The notes: generated by a model not told the origin, from the sequence alone. DNA of 55,646 nt from Candidatus Acidiferrales bacterium (GCA_036514995.1 DATBWB010000058.1:1-55646); one strand, 5' to 3'. Counted from the first letter of the stretch, positions 43,601-50,618 are shown. Made by a program: numbers and translations.

Positions 43601-44278
43601 GTCATCGTCGAGCTGGAAGAGCAGGATCGGGCCGCCGCGAGAAGCCAGGTGCGGCGCCAGCTCGGCCATGAGCGCTCGATACCACGCCTGGGTCGCTTCC
43701 AAGTGGGCGGACAAACCAAGCCAGCCGGCGGCAGCCGCTTCCGCATCACGCGCACCGAGACTCGAAAGTGGAGGATAGCGGCCCTCGAGACGGTCAATCG
43801 CCGGCATGGCAAATTCGGGGCGCTCGAGCAACCAATCCGGATAGCCGCCGTTGCGCCATTCGTTCAGAATCACCGGCCCGATGCGGACAATGGCGGAAAG
43901 ATGCTTCTCGCGAAGCAACGCCATCAGCCCTCTCAAGTCGCGTCCGGAGTGCGTCTGGCCATCCAGGTCGAGAACATCCGGCTGGGGCTGGTGCCAGTTC
44001 CAGGGGATGTAGAGGTCAATCGTGTTGATACCGAACCGGCGATAGGCGTCGAGCGTGGCCGCCCAGCGGCTTCGCGGCGTGCGGTAATAGAAGAATATGG
44101 CGCTGTGCGGAAAAAACGGCCGGCCATCGAGCGACAATTCCGGGTAGCGATTGCGCTCGATGACGCGCAGGCCCTTTTCGGGGACCAGTGCTTCTGCGAG
44201 AGCCCGTGCGGGCGAAACGCACAGCCCAGCGAGCAGGAAAAGCGCGGAACAAAACAACAATCGAAAAATGCGGATCAA
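40673..44278 (-). CDS. Large GH35-like beta-galactosidase-family protein
   Basis: About 1201 residues from a TTG start at 44278: a signal peptide (IRIFRLLFCSALFLLAG), then a GH35-like TIM barrel (FFPHSAIFFYYRTPRSRW, NTIDLYIPWNWHQP, AIVRIGPVILNEWRNGGYPDWLL). The nucleophile motif is kept (E325 in LSEFQAGW). The acid/base motif, normally ENE in GPIIxxQxENEYG, reads D224-D225-D226 in QLDDDQG, so hydrolysis may be altered. About 800 further residues hold beta-sandwich domains of unknown role. Four palindromic DNA elements are embedded in frame. The longer frame upstream to 45298 runs over the alcohol dehydrogenase gene and is rejected. Confidence 0.75.
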   Translation of the reverse strand: MIRIFRLLFCSALFLLAGLCVSPARALAEALVPEKGLRVIERNRYPELSLDGRPFFPHSAIFFYYRTPRSRWAATLDAYRRFGINTIDLYIPWNWHQPQPDVLDLDGQTHSGRDLRGLMALLREKHLSAIVRIGPVILNEWRNGGYPDWLLERPEFAMPAIDRLEGRYPPLSSLGARDAEAAAAGWLGLSAHLEATQAWYRALMAELAPHLASRGGPILLFQLDDDQGNGHVNYAGPKFWEYLERLADMASRSAGAGGEAPFVINPIDMRVPAAGCSASLPRPIASLGQWYLRGRRRVNASDRTEMEYFVEELKTQPCFVAMLSEFQAGWYAPGDDSRPPPIESASTLLASRLLLSRGLRGLTYFPLQDTVTPAGYEVPWANRFYRWDAAFDLNGERRERAGALLRNGRLIHALGEKLAATHLQANLGVVDLTASLPQASLSPKEIREIAANLQRALRLLEAMGYTGELVDAENQPASQLERYPLLLVLLPPGTDAELIPRNRVSEKTQKALANYAAGGGQLAFLPGQPPWPVFRAAVSKHPVSPAARIHSLPAEILSWVDPSWSDAEIRRQAGWSQTHSGLRKFLDEAGIERHIIGAGASSLIATQLVSNPPSRSFGTAGTSDSRMPAAEPPAAFGFLSVTNMEEETQTESFSVRDPGSDPAGAWLELREVRVPARDSLLLPLRVPLCASGDCPERIRSSTLELCGIWRRSKTLSLAFYVPERGAVELELPQKPRRVEVDDYDVKFEWDGKKRTARFALLRGPAPYFLRYVAVTLPYSLKEALTGERQYPPPEYDLLNALRIPLDADRSLVPRPWILDRSQPPENELSFSLTAYGEMPVAASVTYEGGEKAGNRTTLNPDVPGNLRLELKPTEDLFGQGQVSLRIGKEKTREALRWIRVGRGKTAAMALSLAGDPAVHGEPSLQGKLAVRPGRTAAETEYFLESERLRLILSPAAGGRVMALMDKSAGTNWVSSVGGLRDFFSFYEQPPGIRPERARGIGGLHNRAYHAEILEAGGSPGGTAALRLSYVAPEVLPAGARVAKTLRLNPETPHRVAIEYEILLEKSELAPPTAGRAGPVPSRRFGRNGAGVEQSFISGISVAAGGREPLRFCWQEASRETCQVFPSGETFRLPAPVRALRVHRAEGDAGLEVGWEDEARAAIEIKNFSAMIRLRFPPLTPGGPPGRYRIYYSLGLAGAEPN
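41023..41074. repeat. Double in-frame palindrome in GH35-like gene
   Basis: TCCCGAA/TTCGGGA (41023-41038) and GCCCCGCC/GGCGGGGC (41056-41074) lie side by side in coding sequence and encode a Pro/Arg/Gly-rich loop. Confidence 0.5.
42424..42439. repeat. Perfect 16 bp in-frame palindrome in GH35-like gene
   Basis: TCCCGAAGCTTCGGGA, self-complementary over 16 bases, translates within an NPPSRSFGTAG loop. The imperfect match TCCCGAAGCTTCGAGA occurs in copy A at about 69-84. Confidence 0.5.
43514..43528. repeat. In-frame palindrome in GH35-like gene
   Basis: TCCCGC, an AGA loop and GCGGGA; encodes part of an ASRSAGAGGEAPF loop that follows the barrel's altered acid/base strand. Confidence 0.4.
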
Positions 44279-44320
44279 GACGCGACCCCGCCGATCATTC
44301 CTTTCTCGTTTTACACCAAG

Positions 44321-44350
44321 TTGACGGGGTACGCGAAGATTTTCTACTAT
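44321..44350 (+). promoter_or_regulatory. Candidate sigma-70 promoter for alcohol dehydrogenase
   Basis: TTGACG (44321-44326) and TACTAT (44345-44350), 18 bp apart, lie in the 129 bp divergent gap between the GH35-like gene and the dehydrogenase gene. Transcription would start near 44357, about 50 nt before the ATG. Confidence 0.45.
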
Positions 44351-44407
44351 CTTGCGACCCATGAGTTCGACCCGGCTCGCGCCCAAAGGGCGGGGCACGC
44401 CGAGATA

Positions 44408-45412
44408 ATGATGCAGGCGATGATTTTGGAAAAAACCGGGGCCGTGGAGCGACAACCGCTGCTGGCGCGCGAGTGGCCGGTGCCGGAGCCTGGGGCCCAA
44501 GAAATTCGCATTCGCGTGAAAGCCTGCGGCCTTTGCCATACCGACCTCCACACTGTCGAAGGCGAACTTCCCCTGCCGAAATTGCCCGTCATTCCTGGCC
44601 ACCAGATTGTGGGTATTGTCGAAGCTCGGGGCCGGGGCGCGGAGCGGTTTCGCGAAGGCGACCGAGTGGGCGTGCCGTGGCTCTATCGGACGTGCGGAAC
44701 TTGCGAATTTTGCCGTGGCAGCCAGGAAAATTTGTGCGACGCGGCGCGCTTCACCGGCTATCACGCCGATGGCGGCTACGCCGAATACACCGTCGTCTCC
44801 CAGGACTTTGCCTACCCTCTTCCGCCCTCCTTTTCTGACGCCGCTGCTGCGCCGCTGCTTTGCGCGGGCGTGGTTGGCTACCGCGCGCTGCGGCTCAGCG
44901 AAATTCGCCCCGGGGAGCGGCTTGGCCTCTACGGCTTCGGAGGCTCCGCCCATATCGCCATCCAGGTGGCAAGACATTGGGGTTGCGAGGTGTATGTGTT
45001 CACGCGCAGCGAAGAACATCGCAAACTTGCCCGGGGGCTGGGAGCCGCGTGGACCGGGCGAGCGGAAGAGGAGCCTCCGGCCCAAATCAACAGCGCCATC
45101 ATCTTTGCGCCGGCAGGAAGTTTGGTTCCGGAAGCTCTCCGCGTGCTGCGGAAAGGGGGGGTGGTCGCGCTGGCCGGGATCTACATGACTCCCCTTCCGG
45201 CCATCGAATATGCCTCGCTCTATCACGAGAAGAATATCCGGAGCGTCTCCAACAGCACGCGGCAGGATGCCCGCGAGCTTTTGGAACTGGCGGGACAAAT
45301 CCCCATCCGCACGGAGATCGAAACGTTTCCTTTGTTGGAGGCGAATCAGGCTTTGCTCAGGTTGAAGCAGAGCCGCATACGTGGAGCGGGCGTCCTGACG
45401 ATCTCCCCCTGA
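44408..45412 (+). CDS. Zinc-dependent alcohol dehydrogenase
   Basis: A 334-residue medium-chain dehydrogenase/reductase. The catalytic zinc site uses C in CGLCHTDLH and H in PGHQIVG (the common GHE is GHQ here, as in some related enzymes). The structural zinc is held by CGTCEFCRGSQENLC. The Rossmann motif is GFGGSAHIAIQVA. It oxidises alcohols or reduces aldehydes with NAD(P); the substrate is not evident. The start is the ATG at 44408 or 44411. A long upstream open frame to 42656 is the antisense of the GH35-like gene and is not coding. It may work with the aldehyde dehydrogenase at 46466-47941, but they are not adjacent. Confidence 0.9.
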   Translation: MMQAMILEKTGAVERQPLLAREWPVPEPGAQEIRIRVKACGLCHTDLHTVEGELPLPKLPVIPGHQIVGIVEARGRGAERFREGDRVGVPWLYRTCGTCEFCRGSQENLCDAARFTGYHADGGYAEYTVVSQDFAYPLPPSFSDAAAAPLLCAGVVGYRALRLSEIRPGERLGLYGFGGSAHIAIQVARHWGCEVYVFTRSEEHRKLARGLGAAWTGRAEEEPPAQINSAIIFAPAGSLVPEALRVLRKGGVVALAGIYMTPLPAIEYASLYHEKNIRSVSNSTRQDARELLELAGQIPIRTEIETFPLLEANQALLRLKQSRIRGAGVLTISP

Positions 45413-45436
45413 TCGGCTTGAGCCATAGGGGCGCTC

Positions 45437-45453
45437 GTCCCGCTCTGCGGGAC
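45437..45453. repeat. Palindrome between convergent genes
   Basis: GTCCCGC, TCT and GCGGGAC form a 7 bp stem in the 45 bp gap between the ends of the dehydrogenase (plus) and the His-rich protein (minus). It could serve as a two-way terminator, though no T-run is present. Confidence 0.4.
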
Positions 45454-45457
45454 GGGA

Positions 45458-45760
45458 TTAACCTCCCCAGCCGCCGTGGTAGTGGCGAAAGGGGTGCCGA
45501 CAGTGATGACCCCAATCGTGATGCCGCCAATAGTGACGCCGATGGTAACGCCGATGATGGCGTCGAAAATGACCCCGCCAACGATAGTGCCGACGTCGAA
45601 AGTGGGCTTGGCGCCACTCGGGATCCCCTTCGAGGGCGACTACGGTCTGGGACTGGGCGGAGCCTGGTTGCGTGGTTGCTTGCGGCGGTCCTGACTGAGC
45701 CCAGGCGGGCACCGGGAAAAGCCAAACAAGCGTCATCAGAGTCAAAAAAAGCTTCTTCAC
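45458..45760 (-). CDS. Small secreted His/Arg-rich protein
   Basis: A 100-residue protein starting with GTG (45760) after a strong GAGGAGG site. The signal peptide (KKLFLTLMTLVWLFPVPAWA) predicts export, with cleavage after AWA. About 30 residues of neutral linker precede an extraordinarily His/Arg/Tyr-rich tail: HFRRRHYRWRGHFRRHHRRYH-type sequence, then HHDWGHHCRHPFRHYHGG. Such tails can bind metals (Ni, Cu, Zn), nucleic acid or cell-wall polymers; none is proven. Similar short His-rich secreted proteins are seen in many acidobacteria. No homologous enzyme domain is present. Confidence 0.65.
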   Translation of the reverse strand: MKKLFLTLMTLVWLFPVPAWAQSGPPQATTQPGSAQSQTVVALEGDPEWRQAHFRRRHYRWRGHFRRHHRRYHRRHYWRHHDWGHHCRHPFRHYHGGWGG

Positions 45761-46117
45761 CGGACTTTCCTCCTCATCTTGGTTAAACACCAGTCGGATG
45801 GAAGAGTTGCGTAGGCGGTGGGCGCAAAATCTAGGGTCGGAGAGATGGGAATCCGGCGCTTGAGTGGCCTTCGTTATTGCGGTCAGAGCTCGGGGATGGC
45901 AATGAACTTGACAAAAGACACCCCGGAGGCAAAGTGAGTCAAAGCGGATCCGGGAGGCAGCTAGCCCGGAAATCTTGACTGCTGCTAATGGCGTTCCGAC
46001 TATTTTCGGCTGGCTGCTACCCAGCTCCGACCAGCTATCGAGGCAGCTTCGCAGGTCTCGATAGCATGCGCCCTTCAGTTGAAACGGCGCTAGAAAACCC
46101 TGAGTGGGTGCGACCCA
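45761..46117. other. Non-coding gap holding a MITE-like copy
   Basis: About 357 bp with no supported gene: nothing is recognised in 45761-45984, then MITE-like copy C at 45985-46093. Confidence 0.4.
45985..46093. repeat. MITE-like element, copy C
   Basis: The right arm 46077-46093 matches the right arm of copy A at 16 of 17 positions. The left arm 45985-46001 matches the family consensus at 13 of 17. The element is 109 bp, close to copies A (120) and B (108). Internal arms around 46040-46063 can pair (TATCGAG ... CTCGATA), giving an extra hairpin. Confidence 0.5.
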
Positions 46118-46237
46118 TTAGCGAGACTTGGGCGGGACAATCCGGGTGACCGACGGACGGTCGTTGCCACGCCCGCGCAGCTTGGCGAAAAGAAGTGCAG
46201 CGGCGACCAATCCGACGAAAACGTAGATTCCAAACAT
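46118..46237 (-). CDS. 39-residue single-pass membrane protein
   Basis: A 39-residue ORF with ATG at 46237 and an AAAGGAG ribosome-binding site about 11 bp upstream. The N-terminal half is one hydrophobic helix (FGIYVFVGLVAAALLFAKL) and the C-terminal half is basic and polar (RGRGNDRPSVTRIVPPKSR), a classic small inner-membrane protein. No family is recognised. It lies between MITE copy C and the aldehyde dehydrogenase gene, on the same strand as the latter. Confidence 0.45.
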   Translation of the reverse strand: MFGIYVFVGLVAAALLFAKLRGRGNDRPSVTRIVPPKSR

Positions 46238-46465
46238 CGTTCGGCTAGCTCCTTTGGCTGGTTCTGGGAACGCCACGTTCGCTCACCCCACACCCCGTTC
46301 CCTGGGTCAGGGCCGGGGGAAAAGCGAAATGCTAGGGTATCGGTTCCCCTGTGTCAAGCTCAAAATCCAGGTGATAGTACAGGTACATCGTATCCCCCCT
46401 GCGCGCTTGAAGTGCGTGAGCGAGAAGAGGATAAACGAGTTGGCTGATATGGTACGCGCGAACGC

Positions 46466-47941
46466 TTATAGCTTGACGGTGACGGTCTTGACCTCGGTGT
46501 ACTGCTGGAGGCCGTACTCGCCCAGTTCGCGGCCCATCCCCGATTGTTTGAAGCCGCCGAACGGCGCAGCGGCATCGAACACGTCGTAGCAATTCACCCA
46601 CACCGTCCCGGCCCGCACGCTATTGGCAATGGCGTAGGCCTTGCTGACGTCCTTCGTCCACACCGCCGCCGCCAGACCATACACGGTCGTATTCGCCCGC
46701 TGGATCACCTCGTCCATTCCGGAGAATTTCATCACGCTCATCACCGGGCCGAAGATCTCTTCCTGGGCGATCTTCATGTTGTCCTGGACGTCGGTGAAGA
46801 CGGTCGGCTCGATGAAGAAGCCGCGGTCGCCGACCCGGTTTCCACCGCACATCAGCCGGGCGCCTTCCTGCTTGCCGGAGTCGATGTAGTTCATGACCTT
46901 GTCGAATTGGATTTTGTCCACCTGCGGTCCCTGCTCCGTCTTGCTATCGAAGGGGTCGCCGACGGAGCGCTCGCGGGCGCGCTTCACGCTCTTTTCGACG
47001 AACTCGTCGTAGCACTCCTCTTCCACGAACAAGCGGGAGCCGGCGCAGCAACACTGCCCCTGGTTGAAGAACAGACCGAAGTGGGCGCTTTCGATCGCCA
47101 GATCCATGTCGGCGTCGGCGAACACAATGCCCGGGCTCTTGCCGCCCAGCTCCAACGTGACGCGCTTGAGGTTGGTCTGGGCGGCGCCTTCCATGATCAG
47201 GTGCCCGACCTCGGTCGAGCCCGTGAAGGCGACCTTGTCGATATCCATGTGGCGGGCAATGGCAGCCCCGGCGGTGGGGCCGAAGCCCGGCAGGATGTTG
47301 ACCACGCCGGGCGGGAAACCCGCCTCGAGGATCAGTTCGCCCACGCGCAACGCCGTCAGCGGCGTTTGCTCCGCAGGCTTGAGGACGACGGTGTTGCCCG
47401 CCGCCAGCGCCGGGGCGATCTTCCAGGCCTGCATGAGCAGCGGGAAATTCCACGGGATGATCTGGCCGACCACTCCCACGGGCTCGTGGCGCGTGTAGCA
47501 AAAGTACGGGCCGGCGATCGGAATGGTCTTGCCCTGGATCTTGTCGGCCCAGCCCGCGTAGTAACGATAGCAGGCCACGGTTAGCGGCAGGTCGGCGTTT
47601 TTCGAATCGTTGAGCGGTTTGCCGTTATCGAGCGTTTCGAGCCGCGCCAGTTCCTCGGCGTTCGCCTCGATCAGGTCGGCCAGCTTGTAGAGCAGCTTGC
47701 CCCGTTCGGCAGCCGACAGTTTGGGCCATGGGCCCGCGGTGAACGCCGCCCGCGCGGCCTTCACGGCCTTATCCACATCGGGCGCATCGGCTTCCGCCAC
47801 CCGGCAGATAACCCCGCCGGTGGTCGGGTCGATCGTCTCAAACGTTCTCCCCGACACACTGTCCACCCACTCGTTGTCAATGAGGAGCTTGGTCGCGCGG
47901 ACCTTGACTCCCCGGTCCGGTGCAGACACAACAGTAGCCAT
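46466..47941 (-). CDS. NAD(P)-dependent aldehyde dehydrogenase
   Basis: A 491-residue aldehyde dehydrogenase closest to the betaine/aldehyde dehydrogenase and ALDH1/2 group. The active-site Glu lies in LELGGKSP near residue 266 and the catalytic cysteine in [15 protein letters not shown] near residue 300; the NAD-binding [31 protein letters not shown] and [11 protein letters not shown] motifs are intact. It oxidises aldehydes to acids; the substrate cannot be fixed. The ATG at 47941 has GGAAGGAG about 8 bp upstream. Length is standard (480-500). The gene stands alone on its strand, with a DUF2911 remnant upstream. Confidence 0.93.
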   Translation of the reverse strand: MATVVSAPDRGVKVRATKLLIDNEWVDSVSGRTFETIDPTTGGVICRVAEADAPDVDKAVKAARAAFTAGPWPKLSAAERGKLLYKLADLIEANAEELARLETLDNGKPLNDSKNADLPLTVACYRYYAGWADKIQGKTIPIAGPYFCYTRHEPVGVVGQIIPWNFPLLMQAWKIAPALAAGNTVVLKPAEQTPLTALRVGELILEAGFPPGVVNILPGFGPTAGAAIARHMDIDKVAFTGSTEVGHLIMEGAAQTNLKRVTLELGGKSPGIVFADADMDLAIESAHFGLFFNQGQCCCAGSRLFVEEECYDEFVEKSVKRARERSVGDPFDSKTEQGPQVDKIQFDKVMNYIDSGKQEGARLMCGGNRVGDRGFFIEPTVFTDVQDNMKIAQEEIFGPVMSVMKFSGMDEVIQRANTTVYGLAAAVWTKDVSKAYAIANSVRAGTVWVNCYDVFDAAAPFGGFKQSGMGRELGEYGLQQYTEVKTVTVKL

Positions 47942-48037
47942 GGTTTTCTCCTTCCACAAGGGTGCAGAACCCTTGCGTAATCCTAAACGGCTTATTTGGG
48001 ATTTACAAGGCTACTCTTCCCGGCCCAAGACCCGGGG

Positions 48038-48235
48038 TTACTTCAAAAGCTCGAATGGCACGCTCGCGACCGTCGTCTCCCAGGCGATTTTCAACATGCC
48101 CTGGCGCTCGCCAGGCTTATCCCGCGAGATGGTGAGCGGCTCGAGCGGCTGGTTGACGGTGGTCACTTTCATGTTGACACGACCGAAATCCTGCCACCGG
48201 TCGTATTCTGTCCCCGACTGATCACCGAAGCCAAT
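48038..48235 (-). pseudogene. DUF2911 protein, C-terminal remnant
   Basis: The 65-codon fragment between two stops reads GTEYDRWQDFGRVNMKVTT, then PLEPLTISRDKPGERQGMLKIAW and ETTVASVPFEL, a clear match to the end of DUF2911 proteins (usually about 170-190 residues). The N-terminal two thirds are missing, and a stop codon at 48236-48238 closes the frame upstream. A 44-codon piece from ATG 48172 could still be translated, but is probably not functional. It sits upstream of the aldehyde dehydrogenase gene in the same orientation. Confidence 0.65.
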
Positions 48236-48242
48236 TTAGTTC

Positions 48243-48274
48243 TTGCGCCATTACAATGGCCCGGCGTATATACT
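48243..48274 (+). promoter_or_regulatory. Candidate promoter for the gene at 48388
   Basis: TTGCGC (48243-48248) and TATATA (48267-48272) are 18 bp apart; TATACT overlaps at 48269-48274. The leader would be about 110 nt. The -35 is a poor match. Confidence 0.35.
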
Positions 48275-48387
48275 ATGGAGAGCAACCGAACAGCTCATGC
48301 TCCGACAGCAAGCGACTCGTTCCAGCCCAAGTACTGGCTCGGCAGGCCACTGCGACAGAGCCTAGGAAGACAAGGAGAGAGCCAGCG

Positions 48388-48798
48388 ATGCCCGGAGAAA
48401 GCCGGAACTCCGCCGAGTCACCGTCCGACAACCTGGTCCAGAAAGTGAGGGCGATCAAGACACAGTTGGAGCAACTCGAGCCATTCCTTCTGGTCAGCTC
48501 TCTGCCGAGCACCGTCCTGACAGACCTCAAAGAAGCGATTGACCATGTCCGTTCCACTCTCTGGGCCATCCTGCAGGCTCAAGAGACCACGGGAGAGGCT
48601 CCAGCCGGGGGGCGGGCGCTGGCAAGTTCGCTCATCGTCCAACTCCGCATGGACCGGGCCGCCCGGCTGTTAGCCGAAATCCGTTCCCACATCGAGTACC
48701 GCGACATCCAAAGTACCCATCCTTTGCTGCCGACCCTACTGGCCCAGGTCGAAGCGGCCGCTGACCACATCCGGCAATTGGTGAAAACCCAGCGCTAG
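48388..48798 (+). CDS. Unknown helical protein
   Basis: A 136-residue cytosolic protein of no recognised family. It is mostly amphipathic helix: VQKVRAIKTQLEQLEPFLLVSS, LTDLKEAIDHVRSTLWAILQAQE, LQVRMDRAARLLAEIRSHIEY and LAQVEAAADHIRQLVKTQR, which suggests a helical bundle or coiled coil. No signal peptide or catalytic motif. The ATG at 48388 follows AGGAGAG. It precedes the PadR regulator in the same orientation, separated by 212 bp. Confidence 0.55.
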   Translation: MPGESRNSAESPSDNLVQKVRAIKTQLEQLEPFLLVSSLPSTVLTDLKEAIDHVRSTLWAILQAQETTGEAPAGGRALASSLIVQLRMDRAARLLAEIRSHIEYRDIQSTHPLLPTLLAQVEAAADHIRQLVKTQR

Positions 48799-48986
48799 GC
48801 GGTCCGAAATGCGCTCCCATGCTCCGCCGGCTGGCACGGTGTCGCCGAGGTGTGGGAGACTCGCCGACCTGTTACCTTACCGGGAAGAAATTTTCGGTCA
48901 ACATGAAATGGAGGAAAAACACAACGGCCCAGGCGACCCGTTCCCCCGATGGTGAGGCTCACCGGAAGCAGGAACTTAAAAGCTTG

Positions 48987-49020
48987 TTGACACATGTATC
49001 CTTGTATAACATGATACTGT
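48987..49020 (+). promoter_or_regulatory. Promoter/operator candidate for padR
   Basis: The AT-rich patch carries TTGACA (48987-48992), TATAAC (49005-49010) and an inverted repeat GTATC (48996-49000) - N12 - GATAC (49013-49017). The spacing of TTGACA to TATAAC is only 12 bp, so the -35 is doubtful. The inverted repeat overlaps the ATG at 49011, as expected for PadR autorepression. Confidence 0.4.
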
Positions 49021-49394
49021 CCGTGGTCGAGATTCATGAGTTAGACAACTGGCGTGCGCAGCTACGCAAGGGCGCGCTCGAACTCGTGGTTCTTTCGGCG
49101 CTGGCCAATGGGGAACGCTACGGGCTGGCGGTTGTCGAGGACTTGCGAAGGGCGCTGGGAGAGGAGATCAGCGAAGGGACGGTCTATCCGCTCCTGAACC
49201 GGCTGAAGCAGAACGGCTGGCTCCGTTCGCGCTGGGAGGAATCCGAAGCCGGGCATCCGCGCAAGTATTACTCGCTCACTGTCGAAGGAGCACGCCAATT
49301 GGGCCGAATGTTGGCCGAGTGGGAAGAGCTTTCGCGCCGCATGGGCGATCACCTTGCCGCCACCACGTCGCGGCCACCCGGGAGAGAAAAATGA
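49011..49394 (+). CDS. PadR-family transcriptional regulator
   Basis: A 127-residue PadR regulator. The core is LRKGALELVVLSALANGERYGLAVVEDLRRA, then ISEGTVYPLLNRLKQNGWLRSRWEESEAGHPRKYYSLT, the typical winged helix; a C-terminal dimerisation helix (VEGARQLGRMLAEWEELSRRM) follows. PadR proteins repress stress or transporter genes, often their own operon. It overlaps the HAAS-type membrane gene by 4 bp (ATGA), a combination repeated often in acidobacteria. The start is uncertain (ATG 49011 or GTG 49023) because of the overlapping operator-like palindrome. Confidence 0.88.
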   Translation: MILSVVEIHELDNWRAQLRKGALELVVLSALANGERYGLAVVEDLRRALGEEISEGTVYPLLNRLKQNGWLRSRWEESEAGHPRKYYSLTVEGARQLGRMLAEWEELSRRMGDHLAATTSRPPGREK

Positions 49395-49984
49395 ACGCAA
49401 CTGCATCCGGCAAAGAATTCGAAAGCTATCTTGCGCGCTTGCGGCGCGCGCTCGGTGTCTTGCCGGCGGAAGAGGCGGAGGACATCCTCCGCGAAATACG
49501 CGGGCTGCTGGCCGATTCGCCGAGCGATGTGGATCGCCGGGCGTTGCTGGCGCGGCTTGGGCCGCCCGAACGACTGGCGGGCAGCTATGCCATCAGCCAT
49601 GAACTGGATCGAGCGCTGGTGCGACCGGGATTTCGCAATGTATGGTCGGCCCTGTGGCAAGCGGCCAGCAAGCTTGTGGTAGGATTTCTCGGCGCGCTGG
49701 CTTGCTTCCTGCTCTACCTCTTCGGCTTTGCAATGGTCGTGACCGCGCTCTTGAAGCCGATCTTTCCGCACAATGTGGGCATCTTCTTATCGCCTGAGGG
49801 TCGGTTCATCAGCGCCGGTGCAAGCTTTCCGGCCCCGCTGGATGCCCAGGTGGTGGGAGGCTACTGGGTCACGCCGCTCTTTGGCTTCCTCGGGATGTTG
49901 ATTTTGCTGGGCGCGCAGAAGGTCTCGACCGCCTGGCTGCGGCGCTTACGGGCACGCCTTGCGCCGCCCACGGGCCGTCTTTGA
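49391..49984 (+). CDS. HAAS/DUF1700-type membrane protein
   Basis: A 197-residue protein. The cytoplasmic N-terminus (residues 1-75) is a HAAS/DUF1700-like helical domain (YLARLRRALGVLPAEEAEDILREIRGLLAD ... LARLGPPERLAGSYA). Two membrane segments follow (about 95-120 and 160-180), separated by an extracytoplasmic loop with strands (NVGIFLSPEGRFISAGASFP). HAAS domains typically pair with PadR regulators and are thought to signal or anchor the regulator. The ATG overlaps the padR stop by 4 bp. Confidence 0.75.
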   Translation: MNATASGKEFESYLARLRRALGVLPAEEAEDILREIRGLLADSPSDVDRRALLARLGPPERLAGSYAISHELDRALVRPGFRNVWSALWQAASKLVVGFLGALACFLLYLFGFAMVVTALLKPIFPHNVGIFLSPEGRFISAGASFPAPLDAQVVGGYWVTPLFGFLGMLILLGAQKVSTAWLRRLRARLAPPTGRL

Positions 49985-50103
49985 GCGGAACGCTGCCGTG
50001 TAAGTTTTCCCCTGGAACGAAATCCCTACCCGGCCGGCCGGCAGAATTTTCCCTTCGCGACTCCCCGAGTACGGTTCGGCCATCGGGCAGGGCCTTTTCG
50101 TCT

Positions 50104-50125
50104 CAAGAAGTTAGCTAACTTCTTG
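50104..50125. promoter_or_regulatory. Perfect 22 bp palindrome
   Basis: CAAGAAGTTAG is followed immediately by its exact reverse complement CTAACTTCTTG (50104-50125). It lies 120 bp after the HAAS-type gene in a non-coding gap (49985-50375). It could be a regulator's operator or a cruciform/terminator element without loop. Its function is unknown. Confidence 0.45.
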
Positions 50126-50316
50126 TGCCTAAACGAGTAGTACTGGAACCTGGCCGAAAAATTGCTGAGGATAGGGTGGGGGGCAGCAAGTCGCGGCGGT
50201 CAAAAGACCGCGAAGGGCTGGGCCGGCTTTCTGATCCCCCCAAAGCATTCTCGCAATTATCCCACCTCGATACCTCCGGTGAAACGGTCGCCCGCGAGAA
50301 TGTTTTGAGATTGGCT

Positions 50317-50367
50317 GGGGCTCCCTTCCACAGGGAGCCCCGAATTGTTTCTGCCTCCGGCAGAGGC
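50317..50367. repeat. Two hairpins at the truncated end of the GIY-YIG remnant
   Basis: GGGGCTCCC/GGGAGCCCC (50317-50341, 9 bp perfect stem, 7 nt loop) and GCCTC/GAGGC (50353-50367) lie just where the GIY-YIG remnant loses its N-terminus. They look like inserted palindromic elements. Confidence 0.5.
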
Positions 50368-50375
50368 GTGTCCCC

Positions 50376-50618
50376 TACGTGGGCGAGTGCCTTGACCTCT
50401 CATCCCGCTTCAACATGGGCTATGGACAGATTTCCCCACGGAATTGTTTTGTTGGCGGCCAGTCGACCAATTGTAAGATTAATCGGCATGTCCTCGAAAG
50501 CATTGAGAGCGGCAAGCGAGTCGAACTGTGGTTTTTCCCCACCCAGAACCGCGAAGCTGTCGAGAGCGAGTTGATCTCTGAATTCAATCCTCTTTGGAAT
50601 GACCAAGGACGGTTCTAG
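50376..50618 (+). pseudogene. GIY-YIG nuclease-like remnant
   Basis: The open frame reads VGECLDLSSRFNMGYGQISP, RNCFVGGQSTNCKINRHVL and VELWFFPTQNREAVESELI ... NPLWND, a strong resemblance to the GIY-YIG domain family (the YVGE motif, a GYG-IS-RNC block, and a C-terminal Glu before the LIxxFNPLWN end). No good start codon precedes it: upstream frames are interrupted, and two hairpins at 50317-50367 lie at the junction. A GTG at 50379 could start a 79-residue piece, but the full-length gene was probably longer. It is best treated as an N-terminally truncated remnant. Confidence 0.55.

Noticed and set aside
42656-44407. Extended N-terminus of the alcohol dehydrogenase (918-codon frame)
   Set aside because: The extra 580 residues are the antisense of the GH35-like gene; the dehydrogenase fold starts at about 44411.
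44279-45298. Extended N-terminus of the GH35-like protein (1541-codon frame)
   Set aside because: The extra part is antisense to the alcohol dehydrogenase, and a signal peptide begins at 44278.
50125-50574. 149-codon open frame overlapping the GIY-YIG remnant
   Set aside because: Its translation is low-complexity and in a different frame from the recognisable GIY-YIG motifs.
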